Of a stretch of 64,000 bases of DNA, positions 11,314 to 25,596 are shown in pieces (the stretch's first letter is position 1; the number at the start of each line of letters is the position of its first letter). The stretch lies in contig CM034130.1 in NCBI GenBank assembly GCA_019914995.1, forward strand, positions 3,534,001 through 3,598,000, given 5' to 3'. Both the position numbers and the translations under genes were made by a program. The notes under the pieces are model-generated. The model had not been told where the DNA came from. It worked only from the letters and a program-made list of their open reading frames with translations, and did not search any database. The stretch is from Acanthochlamys bracteata (Eukaryota; Streptophyta; Magnoliopsida; Pandanales; Velloziaceae).

Positions 11314-13160
11314 TAATTGCTAGTAACATATTATTGATTATTTCGGTTGCTTCAGCAAAGTTTACAATTTGTTTTTTCAAGATTTGTGAAAATGTTTATT
11401 AGTTTATTTTTTTCTTTTAGGGAATCACTCTAAGGGAGGTGAACAAGTGCAACAAATTATGGTAACAACCCCAACAAATGAAAAAATCATATGGCAAGAT
11501 ATACATAAGACAACAATAACAATTAATTAAGCTTCGTCCCGCTAAGTAAAATTGGCTATAGGATAAATAACAAGATTAATGAAAATAAAAAGGAAAAAAA
11601 AACTCGTCCTCCTCTTTAATTATCTAAACTCTTTTCATTTCGTAAGGCATGAAATATGTGGAGTATTTGCTCAAAATACTGAAAGTATACATTTAAGAGA
11701 TGTAAGGCATGAAATACTGAAAATATACATCATTTTGACTAACTAAAATAATTGATACATTTTATTGATACACTACGATTATCTAGATTTTCATTTTTGC
11801 GCAAAGTGTCCTTCGAAATTTAAAAGCGTTCTTTTTATCCTTATAATTTATTTTTTCATAAAAACTATTTTCACCTCACCGTCAACTATACAAAAAAATA
11901 TAAAAGATTATTTATAACTTACTTTTTTATAAAAAATATAATTTAAATCAATTTTAATAATACTATTTATAATAATTTATTTTATAATAACTCATTTTAA
12001 GCCTAAGAAATACATCCTTCGTTTCCATTGCAATTTCTCGTTTAAAAGTTTGTTTGATTTCATATATATAATACCGATGTTATTTTTATAATGAAAAGAA
12101 AGAATTCATATTGTCTTTCATGCCTATATAATGGAGGGAAAGTCGGGAATCCAAACATGAATGCGAAATATCGTACGGTGAAGTTTTCCCCTTTTTTTTT
12201 GTTTTTGTTTTTTGGCTTTGGTCAATGATTTAACTTGTTGACATGACATGGACATCATTAGTTTCAACTCCTCCAAAAAATTAAATTAATTAAGAAAAAA
12301 ACCTCCAAGCTTCAACAACAACGTTTCCGATACTTAATTTGTTCCTGAAAATGTCAAACAATTCTTAATTGCTCCATGTATGGGTAGGTCTGTCCAAATT
12401 GAATTGATATAGAGTGTTATAGCTTGCCATATATATAGTAGTTCATATGCTATATATTTCATGCATGTATTATAATTTTGTTTTACTATACTTGTATAAA
12501 GATTGCTTATGAAATTCACATCTTATTTAGGTTCTTAATTCCTCTTGCGTATGTGAATTACATCATGCGCCGTTTGCTTATTACTTAGATGTAGTTCTTA
12601 GATAGATCATGACCAGCATAATAAAACAAACAGTTGAACATTTTGCATTTTCATTCTATTTATAATACAAGTTCTCTAATATTTAAAACAAGTAATAGAA
12701 ATATTTGTTAATGTTCATAAAATGTCAACTAAAATCATATATAATCATGTACTATATACATAATAATATACATATGTCAACTAATTATAAAACACTACAT
12801 TTGTTCACGATTATATCAAAAATTAAGAAACTATCTGTCTTTCCGTTTGATCGACGTGATGCTAAACAACAAGTTGTTTGTACTTAATAATATAGTTGTC
12901 TACCTATATGTATATATATCTAGCACCCTGATTATACATGCATGTAGCTAGGGTTTATCTAAATATATATTTGACTTGTACTTTATTCAAAAGCATATGC
13001 TTAAACAAAAAAAAAAAAACTTTGACATATTGCTAACATATATATAATACTAATTATTTGCATTCTGACTTTCTAGAATGTCAGCCTCTACTTGCTATAT
13101 ATCAGCAAATGAAATTATATATCCCTATCAATGTTACTAAGATAATGGCTGACTTTTTGT

Positions 13161-13197
<37 letters not shown>

Positions 13198-16100
13198 ATC
13201 TTGTTAATTAAGGACTTTTTCAATCTGCGAATGAATAAATATTGCAACTTTTTATCATTTAGCTCAAAATGGCCAACAATGATCTTGTTTAAAAAACATC
13301 CTTGACTTTAAATATGATTTCTTAAGTATTTGAATTTGTTGTTAACTAAATTTGGGTATACCTTAAGTAATTGCTAGCTAGCTAAGCGTAAGAAAGTAGT
13401 TATACTTATTAGTATATATATATAGTTAGTTAGTTCTTCATATAAAATCAAAAATTTCGCGGGATCATCTTCATTATCCTATCACAGCAATTAGTAATAA
13501 TGTGGTAAATTTATATAGCTTCGATTACATGTTGCTTTGAATAAGTAGAATAAATCTGACCAGAGGAACTGTGGCCAAAAGCACACGAGTATATAACTCG
13601 AGCAAACGGTAACCTTCATCACTGCATACGCACTTCCCTGCATGCACTGCATGCATTTCATCCTCGTAGGCTAAGCCTGGATGGTTGAATCACGTACGTC
13701 GGACTCATGATTTCTATTTTCACGGTGGTGCAGTTAGAGATTTTGTCTCAAATATTCGCATCTACTATTAAATGCTGGGAGTATATAAGAGTCCTTTAAG
13801 TCCTAAATTTATTATGAAATAATTTTTCGAAAGGCCACGTACATACTGATCGATCGATGTAGTATAGTATCGTTAACGTTACACAACAGTTAACAAGGTA
13901 TGACAATATTTCTTGGATTTGTTGATCGAGACGCATCGATCCATTCAATTACTAAAACTAAGTTTCAAACGAGGAACGTGTCTGTTTATTGCTTATTATG
14001 GATCGTTAGAACTAGAGAATATTATGCACAATCTAGTTAGCTAGCTAACTAGGTAGCTACAAATCCAAGACTTATATATATTTCTAGGAATATAATATCA
14101 TTAATTTTCAGCAAATTTGGCATAGTTATGATTAATGTTGCTTGTATTCATCTTTATTGCTTGTCGTACCAACATATACAACTCAATTCGAAGTAGAAAG
14201 ACGTAAGCAGTGATGCATGTATATATAAAATATAGACACAAAGTGTATATATATATAGGCATATCGTTTTTTACGTGCATATCGGCGCACATTTGTTCGG
14301 TTCTATCGATACAAAATTTTAAATATGATTTTCATAATGTAATTTTTGCAAAAGATAATGTGTATATATTTTTCTGATTTTGATAACAATAAATAGGTAA
14401 ACTAATTTTTCGTCCATAATATGAGGAATATGAGGAATTCCATTTTTTCACTTGCATGATGCTGTTAGTATCTTTTTCTCTTTTTAAGAAAGATTGCCTT
14501 ATATTTTACCATATTTTTCTCAGCTTGAGTTTATGAATGGTACATTTCCCCAATTTTTTGCTAATATCTACAGTTGTTATGCAACACATTACCTATAATG
14601 CTCACCTCTTATATATTCAACCCAAAAAATAACATGTACAGGCGGAGTTTAAGCATCAATTATGAGCTTCTGCTACCTTCCAACAATTAAATTGGTAAAC
14701 TCCACAAATTTCGCTTCTTGAGCAGATATCGTTGACCTCTCTGTCTCACTTTAACAATGAAGCACTTCAAAGAAAGCAACTTTCTATCTTTTATATGTAA
14801 GTGCCATTATGTAAGCATATACATATGCACATTATATAACCCATTATTAATTTTTAAAAAAAATTTATACAAATCGTGGAATTAGTATATACTTACACAG
14901 TCCCAAATTGTCAATGAAATCAAACCTTAATAACTGCAATCAATGCGAAGCATGCAGTTTTGTCTCTACAAGGCTTTTAAGGTTGATTATATACATACAT
15001 CTTCACAATTAAGGAGTCCTTTCAGGTTTCATTGAGCCATATTCAGGCAATGCAAATAAGAATCTCTTGCAGTACTGTCATTCTCTTTCGATGATTTCAA
15101 ATACATTAAAAAACGAATCCTCGGATCATAGACTGCAGATTCTTGCCATTCTTAAACCATTATTACTTATATATAGAGACCACTAGCTAAACAAACGTTT
15201 ATATCATCATATATATATATGTATTTTTAATTTAATGCACATCTACCTTATACATATTTATGCATTGACCTAAAGTGTATTACTTGAGATATAGTACTCA
15301 CGTGCAAGAGTTGATCGTGTGACTATTGCTGAAGTACTGCATGTGTGTGTGATTTTATTTTTGAAGCACCAGTTTTAATCATATCAAAGTCTTCAACTTT
15401 TAGAAACCTGCAGAGCCAAAATCCTCTGGCTTCGTAACTCTTCAATTAATTAGGAGTTATGTAGCTAGATACGATTAGATTATCAGTAAGTTAATTATCA
15501 TTGCAACCCTTCCAATGAGTTTCCCCTTGAACTTTTTCACTGTTGCTGATTTTAGCTTATACGAAGGTGTTCCCAATGAATATATATATATATATGCAGA
15601 AGTCATGCCATCTTTGGCGTGTGTAATGTTTAGTTTGACTGTATCGGAAACGGTGATCGATCGTAATTTAATTTTTATAGTTGGAAGATAATGAACATAT
15701 TTCATGGGCGTTGCTGCTTAATATCATGCTGCAGTTTAAATTTCATGCTGTAGTCATGGTTTGCAACATATATGCTCTCTGAACAACAGACACTACTTGA
15801 AGGCAGCTGGTATAAGCAATTTCACTTTCGCAATCTTTTAAAGATATGATCTCCATTTCAAGCAATCACTTTTAGCTAGCTTTTCTATCGGCTATTATTT
15901 CTAACCGTAGGGTGCAAAAGGCATCGAAAATTCTAGTCTCAATTAATTTCGTTTCTTATATATATTGCATCATACGAAAACAACTATTTAATGTAGGACT
16001 GCATCCATGTAGTAGTAGTATTCATGGTATTATATTTGCTACGATATAGTATCATGCACTGCGTCGGGAGACAACTCCCGTATTATTTAGTTAAATAGCA

Positions 16101-18655
16101 TCACTGTTTATTTTCCCTTCGTCTTTCTTCCCCTTTTACATATACTTCAAAGAATAACAGTTAGTGATCATCAGTATTAACAAAGTGAGAGGCTGTAGAA
16201 AGTTGTAAGTTGTGTCTTCTCACTTAATTGAAGCAGAAGAAAGACAACTAGGTAGGTATTTAAAAATCTCATTGTGATATATGAGGGTATATATGCATGA
16301 GAACTGGATTAAAGGTCAATCTCTCCAAAAGCCATCAATGGCGTCCTTAATAGAACACAACCTGGCGAATTCCGGCTGACTGAGAAATAACGGGAATCCA
16401 CGTCGCTAGGGTGGAAAGATGCAATAAACGATTATCTACTTGGAATGAAAGGATCTGTCGAAGGGAGGTCGTCCGACATTATTAAGTGATTTCTGTTTTA
16501 ACTGCACTACCTACCTACTACATCTCATTATTAATGAGGAAAGAAATTGATATATAAAACGAGAAGAAGATCCCCTCGGTCCGGGGACGCGCAACATGAA
16601 AAGCTTTATTGCTCGGAGGAATATATACGCAAACCGTAAACAAAAGGACGGTGAAGGGGTCGTGCTTCTAATACACAGTGAGTTTTGCGAAATTAAATTT
16701 TGTGAAGGTGAAATTTGATAGAAGCAAAATTCGGAATGAAATTTAAAATAAATAAAATTAAATTTGAAATTAAATTTTAATAAAAATAAAATTCAGAATG
16801 ATAATTAAATATATAAATTGATCGAACTTTAAATTAAAAAAAAAAAGTAGAGTTTAGGTGTATTTAAACAAGCTCTAAGCATTGCTATTGCCAGCTTATT
16901 AAATTTTTTTTTTAAATGAAAAGTTTATTTATAGAATAATTAATGCAATATAGAAGTTAACGTACAGAGAAGGCAATGAACAGGTTAATGAGCCGGATGA
17001 GAGGACTATGAGTGTAATGTATTTATGCAAGAGAATTGATGAACTAAGTTTGGGACCAATTCAAAAGGATTGGTTGATACAGATGGACATTGTCTGCTTT
17101 TTTTTAAAAAATAAATCAATACACATCAAATCCATCCATCACTTTGAGGAATTATTTGATATTACTTATTTTATTTTTATTTAATTATTTATATTTTAGA
17201 AAAATTTTGAGTATTTTTATTTTTTAAAAAACTAAAAAATATGAGTAAATTGTGTATCACAGTAATATTATATATATATATATAATTTTATTTTAAGTTA
17301 AAAAAGTTATTTTTTAAAACCTTTAAAAAAATTTTATAATTTTTTAAAAAAGATCCTATCTAATATTTTGCCTGCATCTCTTTTGACATTATATTACATT
17401 ACATTATATGAAAATCACATACCTTTCTTGTATTAGTGAAGAAGAAAAGATGTAATTTCATTCTGAAATATATTTGTTATCATATTCGCTAAACATTTTG
17501 CAGTTTAACTTTTATTTTTAGAGAAACTTACATAGAACAACATTATAACAAATGGTTTACATATAAATCCTGCGCACTCTCTTAATTTAATTGTAATATT
17601 AATAAATTGCATGTCATAAATTTATTGTATTTATATACTAATTTCAAATCTTAAAAAGTAAATTTATTTTTAAATTAAAACTACATATTGTTCTTCAAGA
17701 GCTTTTTTTAACAATCTACAGAAAATGTTCATTTAATCGCACGACTCAATTAGAAAAATCCATCAAATGATAAAAATAAAATTTTGAAGACTTTAATTCC
17801 AAAGTAAAATCCATCAAATGATAACATAAAATTTTGAAGGCAACAACGACTTTGCTTTTCATATTGTGCTTCTATTTTTCTGGTCGTCCCTATTATATTT
17901 TTCTAGAATGTAAATCAAGAAAAACTTAATAAATATACATAAAAATGACACTGCTAATTAAAAATGATATTTACCTTCTGTTTCTTTTTTGGTTATCGGT
18001 ACTTGCATCACTATTTTGAAATAGAATTCCAAATTAAGCACAAAATACAATGGAATTAATGGCCATGGTAAAAACTAGACTGAAAACACCTGAACCCATA
18101 TTGCGAAACTCCTGAAACCAATTCAATTAAATAACAATTTACTCAGCTTTCATGAACAGGTAAACCCTTTTAACTTTCCAACACAACTGTATAGAAACAC
18201 TCGACAAAAAAATGAAAAAGAAAACAAAAAACCTTTGTTCCGCAGGTACATCAGATACGAAATACTACTGATATATACCCCTCCGAATCTCTCTTCTTTT
18301 CCCGCACCTCCAACTCCGGTTCTCCTTTCAATTCGGCTCCTCTTCTTCTTCTTCTACATACAAATTAAAATACATGTATAGAGAAAAAGTCTACCATTAT
18401 AATACTACTTACATATATTTTATATAATATATGTATTAGCAAAATCAAATATATTTATGTTTACAACAAAAAGAATGCGACAGAGAACGTCAGCGCCCTG
18501 ATTCTAATTCTTCTTTCTTCTCTCTTTATGCAGACGAACCCTTCTTTTACATATCTCTAGCTACTAGCTAGTCTTTGTTTCTTGTTGCTCTTCCTCATAT
18601 ATTCCAATTACCTTGTTTTCTATATATATATGCGCACAAAGAGTGTGTTCCAACT
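11314..18655. other. Long AT-rich intergenic region, ending in the MATE gene promoter and leader
   Basis: About 7 kb with no coding signal beyond short chance frames. It holds a TA microsatellite (13164-13194), many TATATATA runs, and partial duplications such as GTAAGGCATGAAATA (11642 and 11702) and ATCCATCAAATGATAA (about 17758 and 17811). The last 350 bp (18290-18655) are CT-rich and probably contain the promoter and 5' leader of the MATE gene. Confidence 0.4.
13164..13194. repeat. (TA)n microsatellite
   Basis: An uninterrupted alternating T-A run of about 31 bp, likely length-variable. Confidence 0.9.
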
Positions 18656-20269
18656 ATGTGCAACCCAACAATCTCTTCTCCTACCCAATGCAACTGCTCA
18701 TCGGATCAAGTAGTTCGCATCAATGGCAACCAACAACAACAAGAAGAAGAAGAACACAGCATCTCAATACCCTTCATTCTCAAACCCCTACCACCGTCAC
18801 GGCCCGAAACGACGCAACCGGTACTGAAACTAAGGGAAAACGACGACTGCAGTTCGATGTCTCTAGCCGTCGTCGAAGCGAAGTCAATCCTCAGAATCGC
18901 TCTTCCCATGGTCGTCACCGGATTAATTCTTTATTCCCGTTCTATGATATCCATGTTATTCTTAGGACGGCTTGGCCGGCTACCCCTCGCCGGCGGTTCA
19001 CTTGCTATCGGATTCGCTAACATTAGTGGCTATAGTGTGCTTTCCGGTTTATCCATGGGGATGGAACCAGTATGTAGCCAAGCATTCGGCGCGAGAAAAC
19101 ATGCGCTCCTCGGCCTTGCGCTTCAGCAAATGATACTTCTTCTCCTCTGTGTTTCTCTCCCTATTGCTGTACTTTGGATTACCATGGAGCGCATTCTACT
19201 TCTCTGCGGCCAAGATCCAGATATCGCCGCTGTCGCGCAAGACTACATTATCTTCTCCCTCCCTGACCTGTTGCTTCAATCTCTTCTCCACCCTCTCCGA
19301 ATCTACCTTCGTTCTCAAACTATAACTGTTCCTTTAACCTACTGCTCTGCTGCTGCTATTGCTCTTCATCTTCCGATCAATTACCTCCTCATATCCATTT
19401 TCAAACTCGGTGTCCGTGGTGTTGCCCTCGCCGGAGTCTGGACAAACTTAAACCTTGTTGTTTTACTAATTGCATACGTCTATTTCTCGGGCACGTACCG
19501 CCGTACTGGGGGACTTACGTTCAATGCTGACTGCTTCAAGGGCGGGAAATCGCTCGTTGGTCTAGCGATCCCAAGCTGCGTGTCCGTGTGTTTAGAATGG
19601 TGGTGGTATGAAATAATGGTGCTGCTCTGCGGATTGCTCGCTGACCCAAAGTCAACGGTAGCGACAATGGGAATTCTAATCCAAACAACATCGCTGTTGT
19701 ACATCTTTCCTTCTTCTCTCAGCTTCGGCGTGTCGACGAGAGTCGGGAATGAGCTCGGCGCCAACAAACCTGATCGGGCGAGACGGGCTGGAACAGTTGG
19801 CATTGCATGCAGCTTCGTGCTTGGCATTTTCTCTTTGTCGTTCGCATTCAGCGTGCGAAACATTTGGGCAAGAATGTTCACCGGCGACGCAGCCATTGCT
19901 GCTTTAACAGCTTGCGTCCTTCCAATCCTCGGACTCTGCGAGCTTGGCAACTGCCCGCAGACTACGGGCTGCGGAGTCCTTCGCGGCAGCGCGAGGCCAC
20001 ACGCCGGAGCTAACATTAATCTTGGATCATTCTACATTGTTGGAACTCCAGTAGCGATATGGCTGGCGTTCTACAACGGTCTAGATTTCAAAGGATTATG
20101 GGTAGGCTTGTTAGCAGCACAAGCAACGTGTGTTGCACTAATGCTCACTGTCATTACACGAACCGATTGGGACAAACAAGTTCAACGAGCTAAAATGCTC
20201 ACTGCTGGTTCCTCCTCCGGCGACGACGACGATGAATCCGATATCAAGAGCCAGAAGGATTCAGTATAA
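18656..20269 (+). CDS. MATE/DTX transporter, ADS1/ABS3 (DTX48-54) clade
   Basis: A single-exon, 537-residue frame. The start at 18656 was chosen because it is the first ATG of the frame and gives MCNP, the usual N-terminus of this clade. Residues 1-70 are a hydrophilic cytosolic arm with a Gln/Glu run (26-33). Twelve membrane spans follow in two MatE halves. Clade-type motifs are visible: GYSVLSGLSMGMEPVCSQAFG after span 2, CLEWWWYEIM near the middle, STRVGNELGANKP, and ELGNCPQTTGCGVLRGSARP. The C-terminus is acidic (GDDDDESD). Known: MATE proteins export organic compounds using an ion gradient; relatives act at the plasma membrane (DTX50, abscisic acid) or in endosomes/Golgi (ADS1/ABS3, plant architecture and senescence). 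The substrate here cannot be read from sequence. Intron-free structure is normal for this clade. Confidence 0.92.
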   Translation: MCNPTISSPTQCNCSSDQVVRINGNQQQQEEEEHSISIPFILKPLPPSRPETTQPVLKLRENDDCSSMSLAVVEAKSILRIALPMVVTGLILYSRSMISMLFLGRLGRLPLAGGSLAIGFANISGYSVLSGLSMGMEPVCSQAFGARKHALLGLALQQMILLLLCVSLPIAVLWITMERILLLCGQDPDIAAVAQDYIIFSLPDLLLQSLLHPLRIYLRSQTITVPLTYCSAAAIALHLPINYLLISIFKLGVRGVALAGVWTNLNLVVLLIAYVYFSGTYRRTGGLTFNADCFKGGKSLVGLAIPSCVSVCLEWWWYEIMVLLCGLLADPKSTVATMGILIQTTSLLYIFPSSLSFGVSTRVGNELGANKPDRARRAGTVGIACSFVLGIFSLSFAFSVRNIWARMFTGDAAIAALTACVLPILGLCELGNCPQTTGCGVLRGSARPHAGANINLGSFYIVGTPVAIWLAFYNGLDFKGLWVGLLAAQATCVALMLTVITRTDWDKQVQRAKMLTAGSSSGDDDDESDIKSQKDSV

Positions 20270-21833
20270 CCGGTTTCATTTTTTGGTTGTGAAGACAACG
20301 CTCATCTTGATAAGCTGGTGATTATTACAGCAAACTGTGGAGATCGGTTAACTGTTAAACTTAAAACTTTTTTCTTCTTGCACTTCTTTTTGGTCGAGTC
20401 TTTATTGTAGTTCTCTAAAAGAATTTAAATATTTTCAAGTTTTTATTCACCTTTGTTGTAATATTATTTTTGTGCCTTTTCCCTTCTCTTCTGAGTCTTT
20501 TGAAATTTAAAAGAGAGATTTGTATTTTTGTAAGGCTTTACGGCGGTTACAGAGGAAAAATGCTAAAGAAGTGGTGGTGAAAATATATACGTATATACGA
20601 AAAATGGTATAGTATTTTACTTGATATATGCGTACGTATCTAGCATTTCTTTGTGAGGGACTTCAAAATTATATTCTATTCGCATTATCATATATCAATT
20701 CCTTAATTTATAGATATTATTCGCTGTTGGAATATCAGATGTATTTAATTTTAAATGTTTGATACTTATATGTGTATCGCTGGTATATATCATTGTATAA
20801 ATTGTGAATCGACATGTATTGTTTGCGAAATATGTACATAAAGGTTTCAATGTTTCCACACTAGTAACATACTTCCTCTTGTACGTTCTTGCGATAGTAT
20901 TATCTAAGTATAATATACATTTACTTTTAAGGATGGTCTCCTACAAATACAACACGACACCTTAAAAAGTTTATGAAAAAATATAGACTCCTGATTTTAA
21001 TTGTCTACCAAATAAGTGAACCAATAAATTTGAGTAAGAAGTTAGGCAGCTTTGCAACCTCATGTAAAATACAGAACAAGATATATACAAAGTCAATACA
21101 AAAGAACGCATTTGATTTTAATATTTATTTGGTCAAACCAATGAGCCATCGCCAAATTCTTGTCTGAATGGGTCTGCATCTGAACTGGTCTGGTTCGAGC
21201 CCATACAAAGCCGACCAGTTCGTTGATTTGTCAGCATTCAAGTTCACGCTGCCAGCGACATCACGAGATTTTCGAGTAATTAAACAATGATAAAAAATGT
21301 TTGAAATGTATTTTTTGTTTTCTTAGCTGGATTTTGGTGCCACAGTTAAAAAACGAGAAAGCAACAAACACGTGCAACGCACGCCAAAACGAAACGAATT
21401 AGCATGTTGCAGTTTCACTCCCTCTATTTTAGGTGAGCACATTAGTACCACTAATTATACTGTTTAGCAATATAAAGTCCCCATTACTTAATTGTATTAC
21501 GTTATATGCCCCTTGTTTGGTTTTCCTAAATATATTTCACATGATATCAGACTCTGCTTGCGTTCTACGGTACTTCTGGCTCGTAGTTCGAACAACCTCT
21601 TACCACGTACGACTTTTTTATCTGTGCCTGTACGATTAATTAGGGAGACGTTGGGTTAGCGTCTTTTTATAAACTTTTTAAATATTTTACACTAAACTTT
21701 AACCAAGTTTAAAAATATTATACATATAATATATATATTATATTAAAATTAAAAAATATATTTATTTTTTGAAAATTTTAAAATATTAATTATTTTAAAA
21801 AGGTTATTATGCGCTCTTAAATATTTCTTAAAA
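20270..21833. other. MATE 3' UTR and AT-rich spacer
   Basis: The first 200-300 bp are the likely 3' UTR; no clear polyadenylation signal was chosen. Beyond about 20600 there is no gene signal. A block around 21656-21830 has degenerate inverted ends and may be an eroded relative of the adjacent MITE. Confidence 0.35.
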
Positions 21834-22063
21834 ATCGTTTAGTGTTGTTTATAAGATAAATTTTATTTTTTTATTTTATTTTATATTTTTTAACAAATAT
21901 TTATCAATTTTTAATTAAAAATTTGAAGACTATTTAAAAATAAAATTTTATTATGATTTATTATTTTTTTAAAACATAAAATATAAAATATATTTATTAA
22001 AATAAACTTAAAATATTTAAAAAAAGTTTTAGAAAATTTTATTTGTAAACAACGGCCAACACG
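21834..22063. repeat. AT-rich MITE, CGTTTG-end family, copy 1
   Basis: The left end reads CGTTTAGTGTTGTTTATAAG. The right end on the minus strand reads CGTGTTGGCCGTTGTTTACA, and both run into A/T-only interiors with runs such as ATTTTATTTTTTTA. Related termini occur at eight other places in the window. Confidence 0.5.
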
Positions 22064-22880
22064 GAAGTCTAACTTTAATGATTTCTTTCATCCAAATTAA
22101 TTAATTGGTTCAGATGTAGATTTTACAACCATCCCAATAAATCTTAATTAGAGATCGATGCAACCCTAATGAAGTAATATTTAGAAGCAATTTGTAAAGA
22201 TCACACCTTAGTTAAGGGTATATGCATGAATACAACTATAGGTAGGTAGCACACAATATTTAGGGTTTAACTTCAAAGTCAAAGTAACTTGTATATTGTG
22301 AAAGTACTGTTAGAGTTTGGGGAAGCATGGCTTTCCAAGTAGTCGTTGTATGTACTCACAAAGAGTACATGCTAATTAAGTCATCATCTGTCTCATGAAA
22401 ACCCTAATTGACCCAATCTAACTTTTTTCTTCCTTATCAACTTCAGCAACTTGCCTCAAGAAAATATTATTTCATACCATAAACATATTATTGCTTAGAC
22501 CTATAGGACCTGAAGGGACGCAAGTAGTGTTTTTTTTTATTCCAATCGATTTCTTGTAGTTATTAGTAAGGTCAAATTTGATTATTCCGTTGGATGAAAG
22601 TAGCACAAAATATTCGGTAAAACCTTCAACTAGTAGTTAATTTGATACGCTTTTTATTTAATAATACTTTTAATTCTATGGAGAATCTGCGATTAGGCCA
22701 AGCAGACGATTCGCAGCGTCCCCTATTATATGCATGGATTAGGCCATTTGGACCGTGTGTGTATATATATAAATATTAAAGTGTTAGCTTCAAAATTCAA
22801 ACAAGGAAATCACAGCTTAATTTATTATATATCACTAAAGATTATATATGATTATTGATTTTTTCAAATCATATTTGGCA
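22064..22880. other. Intergenic spacer
   Basis: No gene, RNA or structured repeat that I can support. Confidence 0.35.
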
Positions 22881-23105
22881 GAGCATTTGAAAGCTTTTCA
22901 AAAAAAAAAATTTATTTCATATTTTTTTATGAATTTTTTATAATATTTAAAAATTTTATTTTAAAAAAATTCTTAAAAAACTATATCATAATATTTTATT
23001 ATTATCTATTTATATTATTTTTTAAAATAATAAATTAAAGCTCGTTTATTTAAATATTTTTTGTTTTAAAAATTTTTTATATTATAAACACTCTCAAATG
23101 TCTCT
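22881..23105. repeat. AT-rich MITE, CGTTTG-end family, copy 2
   Basis: The left end GAGCATTTGAAAGCTTTTC pairs as an inverted repeat with the right end, GAGACATTTGAGAGTGTTTA on the minus strand. The interior is almost purely A/T with palindromic ATTTTTTAAAAT-like blocks. Confidence 0.55.
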
Positions 23106-25596
23106 TTAAACTAATTTGATTTTGTTTATAAATATTTAAGTTCTCATTTCATTTTTAAAAGAAAATGCCAGCTACTTTTTCGTTTTCGCAGCATTTATAG
23201 CTACTTTGTGTACAATATGCATCTCCAACTATAATAAGTTTTGACTTAATTTGTAAGACGTATAATAGCACACTCGTGACTAATATATATATATATATAT
23301 ACTATGAAAAATATATATACAGAAAACGTAGCTTGATATATCCATATGTGCATATACCTACATGGATAGTTTTGACAAGAACTCTTAATTACTAAGCTAG
23401 CTACATTAATTTTGTTGAATAATGTAAAAGGAGTTGATAATATATATGTATAAATTAAAGCCACATGTATTGAAATGGTTGGTTAAGTTTGTGATGATGA
23501 GATGATTTTTGACAAATTAAACATATATGTATAAAATTACTTAATTGAGGTTTGATCATGAGTTAGATAATACATCTTAGTCGAGATTTATAATTATGCA
23601 TGGGCCACAAAAAACATTGATGTGCTCGCATTAGTTTCGATCGGGGACAAAACATGCATGCCCAACAACTAGCTTAGATTAGCTAGCTAGCTAGCTACAG
23701 ATCGATCGAGCCTTAATTTGTTTATTGCTTAATTTATTCCCCTGCAACATTAGCTAGCTAGCTGTAGGAAAATTTTTAGTTTCTGCTATATAGCTAATTA
23801 ATTTGTCGATAATTAAAAAAGTTTGAGTGTTTCATAAGCAGCGCACATGCATGCCTTAGTAGCATGGCCTACGATTGAGAAGGACTTGGTATCTAACATA
23901 CAGAACACGAGTGCTAGCTTTTGCATTTGCATCGCATTGCATGCATGCATTAAATTAAAATTTAGAGCTAGCTAACAATTAAAGGTGGTAGTATTGATTA
24001 GTTATGAACTGGTCTGTGTTTGGTTTTATGCTATTATTATTCAAGCAGTTAAAACATTCCATGCATGTGTTTGGCCAACATGAACATGCACCAACAAGAT
24101 CCAACAACTAGGATATGAAAATCTTATCGGCTTTAATAATATATGTTATACGTTGTTGGCTATAGATCAATATATGGCCCCTCCACAAAGTAATTGCATC
24201 AATATTCATACGATAAGCTTTACAAAAATGGCTATACATGTATATAACGCACGCACGCATGTATGCCTTAGTAATATTCTAGTTATAATTAACATTATAT
24301 TGCTGTGTCCTTTTATATAAATAATATATATTACAGATAACCAGCGGGCGCGCTAGCGGCTTTTATTGATAGACATTAAAGTACTACTTACGTACTTCGC
24401 CATGGCTTCTGCTGCTTGTTTTCACGGCTAGCTAGCTACTTCATATATACGTAATATTTCTTCTAAATAAATTGGTTGACTTTCTTTTGTTCTTTGCATA
24501 CAGTTAACCATATTATATGTTATCTATAATTTTATTCCTAACATCTTTCCAAAATCATAAATAAAATAAAAACGAGATAAAATTTTCACGAATAGTGATG
24601 ATCTCATGAATCGATCGCCAAACTAGTTAAAGCTCGTCTACCCATCGTAGATATCAATCCTATCGCGGTTTGCTTTCTGTATTTCGAGCTAAAGTCCACT
24701 CACTATTTTACAAATTTCTTTTTTAGAAAACTTGTTGTTTCAGAGTTAGCCTTGTTTAATTTATTTAAAGCAAAAACAAATTTTGCTTCTGCAATTCAAT
24801 GACGCAGACATAACTAAAGATTAGTCAGTTTTTCTTGCACTCTATGAAACCTGCAAAATATTATTTTAGAAGTTATTGATTTGTTTTTATAGATACAGAT
24901 ACTGTAATGTGAAGGTCTAAGCAAGCAATGAATTTGATATGATCCAAATCTTTCGTTTAAATTTTATTCTAAAAGTTTATAGCAAGATTTAATCAGAGCT
25001 AGGTTACACATATTTGCGGAGTTCATGCAAGTTTTATTATTCTGATATTGATTTTTTTTTTGCGCCGTACTATTTTATTTTAGTTTTAAAGAGGTTGAAT
25101 GAACAATGTTATACTTAATTTCAAATTAAACTAACGAATTTTTAATTATTACGTTATTGACTTCGATTTTGTTAAATTAATCCAATACTTCAATTTCAAA
25201 ACAAAAAAAAAAGAATTTAAGAATAAAAAATTAAATAAGAAGAAGTAAGGTTAGGTTGCTACAAGCATGCAAGCTATATAGATTAAAGTCATTAAAAAGA
25301 GCAAATAGAAGAACCACATAATTAAACATTCGGCCCAATCAAAAGTTTACAGGCTTAAAAGTATTCTCGGCCCATATCCCTGTGCTGAAATACGAAAATG
25401 CACTTCACAGTAGTGCTACTCTATAAAGTTAACCAAATTCTTTTTTTTTTTAATTTTAAGAAACAATTGTAACATGATTTGACAGGAGTTCCAATAATAT
25501 TACGCAAGTTCCCTATAAAAAGAACTAGTTTTCACGCTGTAGATTCGTGAGTTATTAAAAAATAAATTGAAGTAAACATGATTATTTTGATTGTGA
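23106..25596. other. AT-rich intergenic region
   Basis: Many short self-complementary motifs (GCTAGCTAGCTAGC near 23683, TGCATGCATGCA near 23941). No coding region, tRNA or recognised microRNA precursor was found by eye. Confidence 0.35.

Noticed and set aside
18575..18655. Longer MATE frame starting 27 codons upstream
   Set aside because: The upstream codon is TTG, not ATG. The first ATG at 18656 gives the MCNP start typical of this clade and the expected length of 537 residues.
19480..20016. 178-residue minus-strand frame inside the MATE gene
   Set aside because: It is antisense to a well-supported coding exon and follows the codon pattern of that gene; no domain.
21181..21240. Possible tRNA because of a GGTTCGAGCCC motif near 21190
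   Set aside because: The motif resembles a T-loop, but no acceptor stem, D-arm or anticodon arm can be arranged around it.
23630..23960. Possible microRNA hairpin from dense GCTAGC/TGCATGC palindromes
   Set aside because: The palindromes are short tandem self-complementary motifs, not a single long stem, and no known microRNA sequence was recognised.
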